The notes beneath the pieces are model-generated. The model was not told where the DNA came from and made no database searches. It was given only the letters and a program-made list of their open reading frames with translations. A program made the position numbers and the translations under genes. Shown piece after piece: positions 13,254-21,985 of a stretch of 64,000 nt of DNA (position 1 is its first letter; each line of letters opens with the position of its first letter). Source of the stretch: Marinobacter sp. es.048 (lineage in GTDB: Bacteria > Pseudomonadota > Gammaproteobacteria > Pseudomonadales > Oleiphilaceae); contig NZ_FYFA01000001.1 in the NCBI RefSeq assembly GCF_900188435.1, positions 2,046,001 to 2,110,000 of the forward strand, read 5' to 3'.

Positions 13254-14303
13254 ATGACATTCAGCATGTTACGACCCGCCAGGGTGGCCTTGGCCAGCGC
13301 TTTTATAGCGTTGGCCCTTGCCGTTCTGGCGGGTTGTTCGTTTGAGCCAGAAGAAAAAATCTGGGAAATCTCCGGCCCTGTTTTCGGTACCAGTTACCAC
13401 ATCAATGTCATATTGACCGAGGATCAGCAGAGGCTTGAGACTCTCGCAAGTGGCATTGACGAGGTGCTGGAGGGTGTTGACGCGTCGATGTCGACGTGGC
13501 GCGACGATTCGGAGTTATCCCGCTTCAATCAACTATCCGATCAGTCCGAGTGGATCCCCGTCTCAGCCCGGTTGTTTCAGGTGCTCCAGAAGGCCGATGA
13601 GATATCAACGATGACCGATGGCGCTTTCGATGTAACGATCGGGCCTGTTGTGAATCTATGGGGGTTTGGGCCCCAGGCACGGCCGGAACAGATTCCGTCG
13701 AGAGAATCGCTCACGAACGCCCTTGCCGCGACCGGCTTCGAAAAGCTTGAGTTGCGGGCAGATCCGCCAGCCGTGCGTGCGACACCACCGCAATATGTGG
13801 ACCTGTCGGCCATTGCCAAGGGTTATGGTGTGGACGCAGTTGCTCGCTTTCTCGAGAGTGAAGGCGTAGAGGCTTATCTGGTGGAGATCGGCGGAGAAGT
13901 TCGGGTCAATGGTCGGAAACCGGATGGTAGCACCTGGCGTCTGGCCATCGAACAGCCGATGTCTGAGGGGCGCCAGGTCAACCGGGTGGTGGCGCTGGAA
14001 TCACGCGCTATGGCAACATCGGGTGATTATCGTAACTATTACGAATCGGAAGGGCGTCGCTATTCCCATACAATAGACCCTGCGACTGGTGAACCGATTG
14101 CACACAAGCTGGCATCGGTCACCGTTATCGCAGACGATTGTATGACAGCAGACGCTCTGGCGACCGGCTTTAATGTGATGGGCTACGAGCGGGCCAATGA
14201 GGTCGCGGTGAGGGAAAATATCCCGGCCTATTTTATTGTCAGGACGGAAGAGGGCTTCGAGACGCACCAGACGCCGGCCTTTTCGTCCTACGTGACTCAA
14301 TGA
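13254..14303 (+). CDS. apbE: FAD:protein FMN transferase ApbE (lipoprotein)
   Basis: ApbE uses FAD to attach FMN to threonines of target proteins, here most likely NqrB and NqrC, whose genes are in the same run. The 349 residues start with a lipoprotein signal ending in LAGC, with Cys28 as the lipidation site, so the enzyme should be anchored at the periplasmic side of a membrane. Family motifs are visible, including FGTSYHINV near residue 45, TIGPVVNLWGFG, DLSAIAKGYGVD and the metal-site region SHTIDPATGEP. The gene lies between nqrF and nqrM with short spacers and no promoter between them. Confidence 0.95.
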   Translation: MTFSMLRPARVALASAFIALALAVLAGCSFEPEEKIWEISGPVFGTSYHINVILTEDQQRLETLASGIDEVLEGVDASMSTWRDDSELSRFNQLSDQSEWIPVSARLFQVLQKADEISTMTDGAFDVTIGPVVNLWGFGPQARPEQIPSRESLTNALAATGFEKLELRADPPAVRATPPQYVDLSAIAKGYGVDAVARFLESEGVEAYLVEIGGEVRVNGRKPDGSTWRLAIEQPMSEGRQVNRVVALESRAMATSGDYRNYYESEGRRYSHTIDPATGEPIAHKLASVTVIADDCMTADALATGFNVMGYERANEVAVRENIPAYFIVRTEEGFETHQTPAFSSYVTQ

Positions 14304-14315
14304 GGGGAGGGCAAC

Positions 14316-14555
14316 ATGGGTACCTTTCTTTTGGTTTTGTTTATTGTGGTGCTGCTGGTTGCAGCCATGTCCATCGGCGTGATTCTGGGGCGTAAGCCCA
14401 TCAGTGGAACCTGCGGTGGGATCGGGGCTCTAGGTATCAGCCAGTCCTGTGATATCTGCGGTGGCAATACCCAGAAGTGCGAAGAGGAAAACGAGCGGTT
14501 GGCCAGTGAAGGTAAAGACCCCGAGGCTTTGGCTTACGACGCCAGCAAGCACTGA
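14316..14555 (+). CDS. nqrM: Na+-NQR maturation protein NqrM
   Basis: This 79-residue protein has one N-terminal transmembrane helix (about 3-24) followed by a short domain with Cys33, Cys45, Cys48 and Cys55. This is the layout of NqrM (formerly DUF539), required for Na+-NQR assembly, probably through delivery of iron to the membrane cysteines of NqrD and NqrE (family knowledge). A GGGGAGGG ribosome site lies just upstream. Its position directly after nqrF-apbE supports the call. Confidence 0.93.
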   Translation: MGTFLLVLFIVVLLVAAMSIGVILGRKPISGTCGGIGALGISQSCDICGGNTQKCEEENERLASEGKDPEALAYDASKH

Positions 14556-14613
14556 TCTGTTCCTGACAATTACAACCATTTTTTCACGACGTAGATAAGG
14601 AGTCACTGCGCGC

Positions 14614-16005
14614 ATGGCAGAACATCATTACGACGTCGTCGTTATCGGCGCCGGTCCGTCCGGCGAAGGCGCGGCGATGAATGCGACGAAACACGGCAAA
14701 CGAGTCGCGATCATCGAAGACAAGCCTACCGTCGGCGGGAACTGCACTCACTGGGGCACCATCCCCTCCAAGGCGCTGCGCCACTCCGTCAAACAGATCA
14801 TCACCTTCAACACCAATCAGATGTTCCGGGATATCGGGGAGCCTCGCTGGTTCTCCTTCCCGCGGGTGCTTCAGAACGCCCAGAAGGTCATTGGCAAGCA
14901 GGTCAAGCTCCGGACCCAGTTCTATTCCCGCAACCGGGTTGATCTGATCAACGGTCGGGCCTTTTTCATCGACCAGAACCGCATAGAAGTCCGTGGCAGC
15001 AAGTCCTCGGAGACCCTGCACTTCAAGCAGGCGATCATTGCCACCGGTTCCAGGCCCTATCTGCCACCGGACGTGGATTTCCGTCACCACCGGATCTATA
15101 ACTCGGACACCATTCTTAATCTGTCTCATACCCCCAGAACCCTGATTATCTATGGCGCTGGCGTTATTGGTTCAGAATATGCCTCGATCTTCGCCGGGTT
15201 GGGTGTGAAGGTAGATCTGATCAACCCGGGTAGCCGGCTGTTGTCGTTCCTGGATGACGAGATCTCGGATGCATTGAGTTATCACTTGCGCAATAACGGC
15301 GTTCTGGTTCGCCATAATGAGCAGTATGAATCGGTTGTGGGTGATGACCACGGCGTGGTGCTGTCGCTGCAGTCCGGCAAGAAAATCCGTGCCGACGCCT
15401 TCCTGTGGTGCAACGGCCGCAGTGGCAACACCGAGAAGTTGGGTCTTGAGAATATTGGCCTGGTTCCCAATGGTCGCGGCCAACTGGCCGTTGACGAGCA
15501 CTACCGCACCGAGGTGGAAAACATCTACGCGGCCGGCGATGTGATCGGCTGGCCGAGTCTGGCAAGCGCGGCCTATGACCAGGGCCGCTCGGCATCTTCG
15601 GATATCGTTGACGATGAGTACTTCCGTTTTGTGTCGGATGTGCCGACCGGGATTTACACCATCCCGGAAATCAGTTCCGTTGGCAAAACCGAGCGTGAAT
15701 TGACCGAAGCCAAGGTGCCCTATGAAGTCGGGCAGGCGTTCTTCAAGGATCTGGCCAGAGCCCAGATTACCGGAGAAGCTGTTGGCATGCTTAAGATCCT
15801 GTTCCACCGGGAGAGCCGCGAGATTCTGGGTATCCACTGTTTCGGGGATCAGGCAGCGGAAATCGTCCACATCGGTCAGGCGATCATGAATCAGGAAGGG
15901 GAGGCTAACTCTCTGAACTACTTCATCAACACCACGTTCAACTATCCGACCATGGCTGAGGCCTATCGGGTCGCGGCACTGAACGGCCTCAACCGGATCT
16001 TCTGA
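14614..16005 (+). CDS. sthA: Soluble pyridine nucleotide transhydrogenase SthA
   Basis: SthA is a cytoplasmic FAD enzyme that moves hydride between NADPH and NAD+, draining excess NADPH. The 463-residue chain shows the FAD fold [10 protein letters not shown] (12-21), the NAD fold [16 protein letters not shown] (about 178-193) and the active-site segment [13 protein letters not shown] (43-55). Only one cysteine of the usual disulfide pair is present there, as expected for SthA and unlike lipoamide dehydrogenase or glutathione reductase. It lies 58 bases after nqrM on the same strand, so some cotranscription with the NADH-oxidising pump is plausible. Confidence 0.95.
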   Translation: MAEHHYDVVVIGAGPSGEGAAMNATKHGKRVAIIEDKPTVGGNCTHWGTIPSKALRHSVKQIITFNTNQMFRDIGEPRWFSFPRVLQNAQKVIGKQVKLRTQFYSRNRVDLINGRAFFIDQNRIEVRGSKSSETLHFKQAIIATGSRPYLPPDVDFRHHRIYNSDTILNLSHTPRTLIIYGAGVIGSEYASIFAGLGVKVDLINPGSRLLSFLDDEISDALSYHLRNNGVLVRHNEQYESVVGDDHGVVLSLQSGKKIRADAFLWCNGRSGNTEKLGLENIGLVPNGRGQLAVDEHYRTEVENIYAAGDVIGWPSLASAAYDQGRSASSDIVDDEYFRFVSDVPTGIYTIPEISSVGKTERELTEAKVPYEVGQAFFKDLARAQITGEAVGMLKILFHRESREILGIHCFGDQAAEIVHIGQAIMNQEGEANSLNYFINTTFNYPTMAEAYRVAALNGLNRIF

Positions 16006-16021
16006 GCCATCTGCGAAAACG

Positions 16022-16049
16022 GGGTCAGATGAGTGTTTTCATCTGACCC
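16022..16049. terminator. Hairpin between sthA and the glycerophosphodiesterase gene (repeat copy 1)
   Basis: GGGTCAGATGA and its exact complement form an 11-base stem with a six-base loop. It starts 16 bases after the sthA stop, between convergent genes. No strong T run follows, so termination efficiency is uncertain. Nearly the same stem occurs at 33572-33600, which suggests a dispersed repeat used at gene ends. Confidence 0.6.
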
Positions 16050-16061
16050 AAGCCGGCAATT

Positions 16062-16856
16062 TCAGCCAGTAGATACTGCTTCACTGTTGAGTGACGTTGA
16101 TTCCCGGCTCTGAGGCAAGGACAGGGCGGACCTCGCCCTGTTGTCGAAAAAGATACGGGTACTTGTGGGGTAGTCAGTAATGATGCTGTCCACTCCCATC
16201 TCTTCCAACTGCAGCATGTCGTGAATGCGGTTCACAGTCCACGTAGACACGTGCATGCCGCGTCGATGTGCCTGTTCCACCAGCGCTTTTGAACACAACT
16301 TCCAGTTTATGCAGAGATACTCGCAGCCCAGACGGCTTGCGATACTGAGGGGCCGCGGGAATTTTCGTTCGGCTACCAGGCCAAGACGGATGTTCCTGTT
16401 GCGCCGCCGTATCTGCTTCAGAAACCAGATGTCTGAAGAGGTGATTGCCGCAGTCTGATAGAGGTTCCTGCGCTGAATGACCTCGGTCAGACGGTTACAC
16501 AGGATATTGAGCCGCTGGCGACTGTCTTTTTTGACTTCCAGCTGCAAGTGCTCGATATCGTCGAACTGATCCAGCAGGTCTTCGAGTGTCGGAATACCGG
16601 TGGGAGAGGGCCAGGAGCTGGTGTTGCGCCGGGCGTCCATAGTCGCCAGCTCGGCAGCGGTGTATTGGCTGATGCTGCCTTTCTGGCTGGTTGTCCGGTC
16701 TACCGACAGATCATGTACCAGTACCGGCTTGCCGTCCTTTGACAGCACAAGATCCAGCTCGAAATGCCGGATGCCATGCCGATAAGCATGAACAAATCCG
16801 GGAAGAGTGTTTTCGGGGGCCTCTCCCTTTGCGCCTCTGTGTCCGTAGACAATCAT
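16062..16856 (-). CDS. Glycerophosphodiester phosphodiesterase
   Basis: The enzyme hydrolyses glycerophosphodiesters released from lipids to glycerol-3-phosphate and an alcohol. The 264-residue sequence opens with the family motif HRGAKGEAPENTLPGF (6-21) and continues with FELDLVLSKDGKPVLVHD, which carries the metal and catalytic residues (Glu, Asp, His). No signal peptide is seen, so it resembles the cytoplasmic UgpQ type and not periplasmic GlpQ. Its start overlaps the stop of the upstream DAHP synthase by four bases (ATGA), making it the last gene of a minus-strand operon. Confidence 0.92.
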   Translation of the reverse strand: MIVYGHRGAKGEAPENTLPGFVHAYRHGIRHFELDLVLSKDGKPVLVHDLSVDRTTSQKGSISQYTAAELATMDARRNTSSWPSPTGIPTLEDLLDQFDDIEHLQLEVKKDSRQRLNILCNRLTEVIQRRNLYQTAAITSSDIWFLKQIRRRNRNIRLGLVAERKFPRPLSIASRLGCEYLCINWKLCSKALVEQAHRRGMHVSTWTVNRIHDMLQLEEMGVDSIITDYPTSTRIFFDNRARSALSLPQSRESTSLNSEAVSTG

Positions 16857-17980
16857 TCCGCTTTGTCATCCTTCAGCCGCTGGTAAATGGCCTGGCGCTT
16901 CTTCCAGGTGTCATGGCAAAGGCGAATGTCTTCCAGATACGCCGGCAGCTCGTTCATCAGCAGGGCCTGAGGACCGTCCACCAGGGCTTTTTCAGGTTTG
17001 GGGTGGAAATCCACCAGCACCATGTTGGCGCCGGCCACGACGCCCTGGGCGGTCGCATGCATGACATCAAGAATGCCGTCCGGAGACTGCTCGCGGCTTC
17101 CAACCGAATGGGAAGGATCCACACATACCGGCATACGTGTGAGGCGCTTGACCGCCGGCACATGCGCGAAATCCACCATGTTCCGGTGGGGTTGGCCGGC
17201 CTCGGTTTTCATTCCCCGCAGGCAGAAGATCACGTTGGCGTTGCCTTCGCTGGCCAGGTATTCGGCGGCGTTGAGGGATTCATTCAGGGTGATCCCGAAT
17301 CCACGCTTGAGTAGTACCGGATAGGTATTCTGGCGGCCAATAGCCTTCAGCAGCTCGAAGTTCTGGGTGTTACGGGTGCCCACCTGCAGCATCACGCCGG
17401 TGGGCCGGCCGAGTTTTTCGAGGCAGGTGTCGATTTCCTCAATGTGGCTTTCATGGGTGATCTCCATGGCAATCACCTTGATGCCATGCTTGCCCGCCTT
17501 CTCGAACACCCAGGGCAGGCAGCCCTTGCCGTGGCCCTGGAACGAGTAAGGGTTCGTGCGCGGCTTGTAGGCGCCCATTCGGGTGCAAACTTCGCCGCTG
17601 TCCTCAAGGGCTTGCATCATCATGTCGACATGCTCGGGCACATCGACGGCGCACAGACCGGCAAAAATGTTCAGATTGGACTGGTTGAACTCTACACCGT
17701 TGTAGGTGAAGCCACTTTGCCGTCGATCATCCCGGTGGCGGCCGAGAATACGGTAGTCGTCCGAGATGCGAATGGCGCGTTCAACTGCAGGCAGGGCCTC
17801 GATTTCTTCTTTGTTCAGGGGTTTGGTGTCCCCGAGAAGATAGATTTCGGTCAGCCTCTGGGTCGCACCCTGAACCTCATGAACCCGAACAGAGACGTTC
17901 GGAAGATTCTCGAGGTAGTGCATGGTCTGTCGGTATTCTTCGCTGTCCAGAGCGGTATTCGGATGAAGAATCGCTAGCAT
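16853..17980 (-). CDS. 3-deoxy-7-phosphoheptulonate synthase (DAHP synthase, type I-beta-like)
   Basis: This enzyme joins phosphoenolpyruvate and erythrose-4-phosphate, the first step of the shikimate pathway. The 375 residues carry an N-terminal region of about 100 residues that may be regulatory, followed by the TIM-barrel motifs KPRTNPYSFQGHGKGC, LLKRGFG, IFCLRG and CVDPSHSVG. The KPRTNPYSFQG form belongs to the I-beta/KDO8P-synthase-like group and not the E. coli AroFGH group. The upstream transaldolase gene on the same strand helps supply erythrose-4-phosphate, a sensible metabolic link. A TerB-like gene lies between the two. Feedback specificity cannot be read from the sequence. Confidence 0.88.
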   Translation of the reverse strand: MLAILHPNTALDSEEYRQTMHYLENLPNVSVRVHEVQGATQRLTEIYLLGDTKPLNKEEIEALPAVERAIRISDDYRILGRHRDDRRQSGFTYNGVEFNQSNLNIFAGLCAVDVPEHVDMMMQALEDSGEVCTRMGAYKPRTNPYSFQGHGKGCLPWVFEKAGKHGIKVIAMEITHESHIEEIDTCLEKLGRPTGVMLQVGTRNTQNFELLKAIGRQNTYPVLLKRGFGITLNESLNAAEYLASEGNANVIFCLRGMKTEAGQPHRNMVDFAHVPAVKRLTRMPVCVDPSHSVGSREQSPDGILDVMHATAQGVVAGANMVLVDFHPKPEKALVDGPQALLMNELPAYLEDIRLCHDTWKKRQAIYQRLKDDKAE

Positions 17981-17991
17981 GCTGTCTCCTT

Positions 17992-18441
17992 TTAAGAACC
18001 GGCGTCTTGCGCCCGGTGCCGCGCCTGCATGAACTCCCGATGATTAAGATGCAGCAGGTCTGCCATGCGGCGAATAAGATGTTCTTCGTACTTGTCGATG
18101 CGGCCGTCCGCAAACGCCACTCGCCAGATACTCTCAAGCAGGGCCTGTTTGCCCTCCTGGTCCAGGCACTCGTTGATCTGGCCGGTAAATTCATAGAGCG
18201 ATGTGGCATCGTCTGCATGGCTCAGGGCATCCTGAAGGATCTCTTCTGCTTCGGCCCTGGTAACCTGGTGCGCTTTCACCGCCCCATCCACAATGGCCTG
18301 TAGCTCGCGCTTGTCTTCGTGCTGGTCGATCCGTGAAACCTGAACCATCAAAGCGGTTGCAGCCACGGCCAATTGGTGAGAATCCGGTTTCTCGCTCTCA
18401 GCTTCCGGTGCCGCAAACAGTTTTTTCAGGCTCTCGATCAT
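17992..18441 (-). CDS. TerB-like protein
   Basis: This 149-residue acidic helical protein has the TerB-like pattern of two helical halves. Each half contains an acidic turn (SRIDQHEDKRELQAIV near residue 36 and AFADGRIDKYEEHLIRRM near residue 108) suited to metal binding. TerB-family domains were first named from tellurite resistance but are widespread and mostly of unknown role. No other tellurite genes are present, so resistance should not be assumed. It starts 42 bases after the transaldolase stop, and the DAHP synthase starts 11 bases after its own stop, so it sits inside a sugar-phosphate/shikimate operon. Confidence 0.78.
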   Translation of the reverse strand: MIESLKKLFAAPEAESEKPDSHQLAVAATALMVQVSRIDQHEDKRELQAIVDGAVKAHQVTRAEAEEILQDALSHADDATSLYEFTGQINECLDQEGKQALLESIWRVAFADGRIDKYEEHLIRRMADLLHLNHREFMQARHRAQDAGS

Positions 18442-18483
18442 GATCGGACCGTCCTACTTCTATGTTTGGTTCGGGGCTTTGCG

Positions 18484-19449
18484 TCAGGCGGCCTTGGCTA
18501 GCTGCCGGACCCGGTTTTCCAGTTCTATCTGGTCGGCTGTGAACCGGCGAATGCCATCGGCCAGCTTCTCGGTCGCCATGGCGTCCTCGTTGGATTCCCA
18601 GCGGAACAGTTTCTCGTCGATAGTGCCAAACCGATCCGGTGAGTTGGCCGTTTCAGCAACCAGTTGCCTGGGCAAATCGCCATGGTCATCCTGCAACTCC
18701 TGCAACAGGGCAGGGCTGATGGTCAGACGGTCGCAGCCTGCCAACATTTCGATTTCCCCGGCATTTCGGAAGCTGGCACCCATCACCACGGTGTTGAAGC
18801 CATTGGCTTTGTAATAATTGTAGATGCGGGAAACCGAAAGCACCCCTGGATCTTCCGGGGCCGGGTAGCTGTCGCGGCCGGTGCTGGCAAGGTGCCAGTC
18901 CAGAATCCGACCGACAAAGGGCGAAATCAGGAACGCGCCGGCCTGGGCGCAGGCTGCAGCCTGGATGAACGAAAACAGCAGCGTCAGGTTGCAGCGAATC
19001 CCTTCCTTCTCCAGTTGTTCGGCAGCCCGGATGCCTTCCCAGGTGGAAGCAATCTTGATCAGTACGCGACTGGTGTCGACGCCCTGCTTGTCGTATAGCT
19101 CAACCAGGCGGCGGGCGCGCTCCAGCGTACCGGCGGTATCAAAGGACAAGCGAGCATCAACCTCGGTGGACACCACGCCGGGAATCAGGTTCAGGATTTC
19201 CCGGCCGGCAAGCACGGCCAGCATGTCCGTGGCCAGGGTCAACTGCTCGGCGTCTGAGCCGCCATGCCGCCGGGCTTCTGCCACAGCCTTGTCCAGCATC
19301 GGCCGGTAAGCGTCGGAAGCGGCAGCTTTGAGCAGCAGGGATGGATTGGTGGTGGCATCCTCCGGCCGCCATTTCGCAATGGCTTCGATATCGCCGGTAT
19401 CCGCCACTACCGTGGTCATGGTTTTCAGTTGGTCGAGCTTGCTGGTCAT
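18484..19449 (-). CDS. tal: Transaldolase
   Basis: Transaldolase transfers a dihydroxyacetone unit between sugar phosphates in the non-oxidative pentose phosphate pathway. With the start at 19449 the protein has 321 residues. Lys132 in [10 protein letters not shown] falls exactly where the Schiff-base lysine of E. coli TalB lies, and [12 protein letters not shown] (31-42) is the conserved N-terminal motif. The open frame extends 14 codons upstream, but those residues are low in information and AGGACG sits just before the chosen ATG. It is the first gene of the minus-strand run tal, terB-like, DAHP synthase, glycerophosphodiesterase. Confidence 0.96.
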   Translation of the reverse strand: MTSKLDQLKTMTTVVADTGDIEAIAKWRPEDATTNPSLLLKAAASDAYRPMLDKAVAEARRHGGSDAEQLTLATDMLAVLAGREILNLIPGVVSTEVDARLSFDTAGTLERARRLVELYDKQGVDTSRVLIKIASTWEGIRAAEQLEKEGIRCNLTLLFSFIQAAACAQAGAFLISPFVGRILDWHLASTGRDSYPAPEDPGVLSVSRIYNYYKANGFNTVVMGASFRNAGEIEMLAGCDRLTISPALLQELQDDHGDLPRQLVAETANSPDRFGTIDEKLFRWESNEDAMATEKLADGIRRFTADQIELENRVRQLAKAA

Positions 19450-19576
19450 TCGTCCTGTCGTCCCGGTTGCATTGTTATTGGTGCGCCCCAATCCCGGGCG
19501 CCGGCTATATGCCTACAATAACGGGCCGCCCTGACAGGAACAAGACAACAAAAGGTATACTGGCAATCGCCGGCGA

Positions 19577-20635
19577 TTAAGCTTCGGCAATCTCCGGCGC
19601 CGCCGGTTCACGAACCTTTTCTAGAGCGGTTTCGATCACTTCCAGGCCAGCACCGGATTTATGGGCGTTCTCGCTGATATAGCGACGGAACTGCCGACCG
19701 CCAGGTTGGCCGTGGAACAGACCGAGAAGATGCCTGGACATGTGGGTCAGGAATACGCCGCGCTCGAGTTCGCTCTGGATAAACGGAAGCATGGCCCGAA
19801 GTGCCTGATGTCGTGTTTCCACCGGCGCCGCCTGCCCGAAAAACTCCGGATCAACCCCTGCCAGCAGCCAGGGATTGTGATACGCCTCCCGGCCCAGCAT
19901 AAGGCCATCGGTATACCGGAGATGCTCGTGGCACTCATCAAAGGTCTTGATGCCGCCGTTGATGATGATCTCCAGATGCGGATATTTTGCTTTCAGCCGG
20001 TAAACCCAGTCGTATTTGAGCGGAGGGACTTCCCGGTTCTCCTTGGGACTCAAACCCTCAAGAATCGCGATCCGCGCGTGCACGATAAACGTCCGGCAGC
20101 CAGCTTCCGACACCTTTTCCACGAACTCGCAGAGATCGTCCCAGGATTCCCGCCCATCAATACCGATCCGGTGCTTCACGGTGACCGGCAGGTCGGTTGC
20201 CTCGATCATGGCGCGTACCCCTTCCGCGACTTTGTCCGGGTGGCCCATCAGACAGGCACCGATCATGTTGTTCTGAACCCGATCGCTCGGGCACCCGACA
20301 TTGAGGTTGACCTCATCGAAGCCGTATTGCTGTGCCAGTCTGGCGCAGTGGGCAAGTTCGCCAGCATCGCTGCCGCCAAGCTGAAGGGCCAGCGGGTATT
20401 CTGCTTCGTCGTGGTGCAGAAAGCGTGCTGTGTCGCCGTGGATCAGCGCGCCTGTGGTGACCATCTCGGTGTAGAGCAGGGTATGCCGGCTAAGCTGGCG
20501 TGCCAGATAGCGGTAGTGACTGGTGGTCCAGTCCATCATCGGGGCCACGCAGAAGCGGCGGGAGGGATGCACGTGAGCACTTTCGGTGGCTTTCGAGTGC
20601 TCTCCGGGTTGATTGAAAACAGTTGATTGATTCAA
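19577..20635 (-). CDS. dusA: tRNA-dihydrouridine(20/20a) synthase DusA
   Basis: DusA is an FMN enzyme that reduces uridines 20 and 20a in the D-loop of tRNA. The 352-residue sequence has the DusA-type start CVAPMMDWT (about 29-37), the catalytic region NVGCPSDRVQNNMIGACLM with the active cysteine, the HRIGID motif and INGGIKTF near the FMN phosphate site. The first 27 residues before the barrel are poorly conserved. The gene stands 127 bases upstream of tal on the same strand. Confidence 0.95.
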   Translation of the reverse strand: MNQSTVFNQPGEHSKATESAHVHPSRRFCVAPMMDWTTSHYRYLARQLSRHTLLYTEMVTTGALIHGDTARFLHHDEAEYPLALQLGGSDAGELAHCARLAQQYGFDEVNLNVGCPSDRVQNNMIGACLMGHPDKVAEGVRAMIEATDLPVTVKHRIGIDGRESWDDLCEFVEKVSEAGCRTFIVHARIAILEGLSPKENREVPPLKYDWVYRLKAKYPHLEIIINGGIKTFDECHEHLRYTDGLMLGREAYHNPWLLAGVDPEFFGQAAPVETRHQALRAMLPFIQSELERGVFLTHMSRHLLGLFHGQPGGRQFRRYISENAHKSGAGLEVIETALEKVREPAAPEIAEA

Positions 20636-21016
20636 GTTGTGCTCGGTTATGGGACTGTTGACTGGGCGAAGAGTGTGCCGAGTCCATACAGCACACGGCA
20701 GATTGAGTATTGAAAGGGATTTTATCAGTCATCGGGACGGTTCTTGAAGAGTATGGAGTTTCTCCTTGTTTATATCTATCAAGGAGGTCGATGTTTGTAC
20801 GGGCGTTTACATAATTGCTCTCAGGGTGTCGAAAAAATAAACAGGTTCTTGGTTCTCGATTCGAGAGTTAAGCGTTAACCGCATAAAAAAACGAGAAAAA
20901 GCGCTAGCCGGTTCGAGTATTGCTGGCTAGTAGTTAAGGTCTTCGCAGCACCGCCAAGGAATATGGTGACAGTGTGTTTGGCCTTTAAAACGGCTCGATT
21001 GCAATGGAGAGACAAC
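20636..21016. other. AT-rich intergenic region upstream of the PEP-CTERM gene
   Basis: This 381-base stretch holds no convincing gene and is visibly richer in A and T than its surroundings. It contains a candidate sigma-54 promoter at 20910-20924, the inverted repeat CTAGCC/GGCTAG around it (20904-20909 and 20925-20930), and an imperfect dyad TGTCGAAAAAATAAACA at 20827-20843. That dyad lies where an enhancer-binding activator could sit. The first 100 bases may hold the dusA promoter, not located here. Confidence 0.5.
20909..20924 (+). promoter_or_regulatory. Candidate sigma-54 promoter of the PEP-CTERM gene
   Basis: GG at 20910-20911 and GC at 20922-20923 are separated by ten bases, and the -12 element reads TTGCT, a full match to the sigma-54 consensus TTGCW. 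The -24 element CGGTTCG is a partial match. Sigma-54 control through the PrsK/PrsR system is common for PEP-CTERM genes. An activator gene is not in the window. Confidence 0.45.
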
Positions 21017-21703
21017 ATGAAAATGAAACTAAAGGTAATCGCAACTTTGTCATTATCCGTGATGGGGCTATCCGCCAACGCGGTGCCCGTCACTTACCTT
21101 GGTACGGATGACAGCGTCGCTTCGCTTGCGGATATGGTGAATTCCCAGGCGGCAGCAAGTAATTTTCTCTCTGTGGCTGGTAATTTGAACGTCTTTGATT
21201 TCGAAGCGCCGGTGCCAAGTAATCTGACGATCTCAGGAGGATCTACAGTCAATGGATCCTCCTGCGGGGCTCTTTGTGGCTTTAATACGACAGTCGGAGG
21301 GGCCTTGCATCGCGAGGTATTTGGTGGTTCGGTTACGTTCAGCTTTGCAGATCCTGTTGACGCATTTGGTTTTTATGTCAATGGCCTGCAAACCGACCTA
21401 GTGCCTCAGCAAACCATTGAGTATGTTGATGGGTCTTCGGCAACTCAAATTATCAACTTCCCAACTGCGCTCGGTGGCGGTGGAGCCTTTGTTGGCTTTA
21501 TTGATTTCGGGCAACTGATTTCGAGTGTCACCTTTAATGCGACCAATGATATTCTCGGGTTTGATGATCTTCGATTTGGGCGATCTGAAAACAACCCAGG
21601 CGACCCTGTCAGTGTGCCAGAGCCAGGTTCTATTGCTCTACTTGGCTTAGGGCTCTTGGGGCTGGGAATCGCTCGAAGGAGGAAATCTGACAACTCTGTC
21701 TAA
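21017..21703 (+). CDS. PEP-CTERM sorting domain protein
   Basis: This 228-residue exported protein has a clear signal peptide (1-22, ending in SANA) and a C-terminal sorting tail. The tail has VPEPG at about residue 200, a hydrophobic LLGLGLLGLGIA helix and the basic end RRRK. Such tails are recognised by exosortase, which anchors or releases the protein at the cell surface of exopolysaccharide-producing bacteria. The middle is rich in Gly, Ser, Thr and Phe and ends in GFDDLRFG, typical of these beta-rich surface proteins, with no catalytic motif. I chose the ATG at 21017 because GGAGA sits six bases upstream and the signal peptide begins there. No exosortase gene is in the window. Confidence 0.9.
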   Translation: MKMKLKVIATLSLSVMGLSANAVPVTYLGTDDSVASLADMVNSQAAASNFLSVAGNLNVFDFEAPVPSNLTISGGSTVNGSSCGALCGFNTTVGGALHREVFGGSVTFSFADPVDAFGFYVNGLQTDLVPQQTIEYVDGSSATQIINFPTALGGGGAFVGFIDFGQLISSVTFNATNDILGFDDLRFGRSENNPGDPVSVPEPGSIALLGLGLLGLGIARRRKSDNSV

Positions 21704-21770
21704 CGAGCAGGGTGGCTTTCCGGTGGTGGATCAAGCTAAGAAGTTGAATCATAATTGACCGCAGTATCGG

Positions 21771-21805
21771 GCTGCTCCTAAAGAATCTGATTTGCTTGGA
21801 GCAGC
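21771..21805. terminator. Hairpin downstream of the PEP-CTERM gene
   Basis: GCTGCTCC and GGAGCAGC pair as a perfect 8-base stem around a 19-base loop, 67 bases after the stop. There is no T run, so this may slow or protect the 3' end and need not act as a true terminator. Confidence 0.35.
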
Positions 21806-21877
21806 TCATCTCTCAATACACAGGTCTGTTTACATTGAAACGTGGAATTGGGCCTGATGCTTTAGTTAGTTAGAAAC

Positions 21878-21908
21878 CTTGATATGCTGCGACTCAAAGC
21901 ATATCGAG
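21878..21908. promoter_or_regulatory. Inverted repeat upstream of the AEC transporter
   Basis: CTTGATATGCT and AGCATATCGAG form an 11-base inverted repeat with one mismatch and a nine-base centre, about 80 bases before the transporter start. The geometry suits a dimeric regulator. No regulator gene is adjacent and the motif was not recognised. Confidence 0.4.
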
Positions 21909-21985
21909 TTATGGTGCCGCAATGCCACTAATCTGTTTCTTCCAAGTTTTACTTCACTTTTTAATAGTCGAGTTGTGAGAGATTG

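Noticed and set aside
17992..18441. Tellurite resistance locus
   Set aside because: A lone TerB-like domain without TerC, TerD or TerZ partners does not support tellurite resistance.
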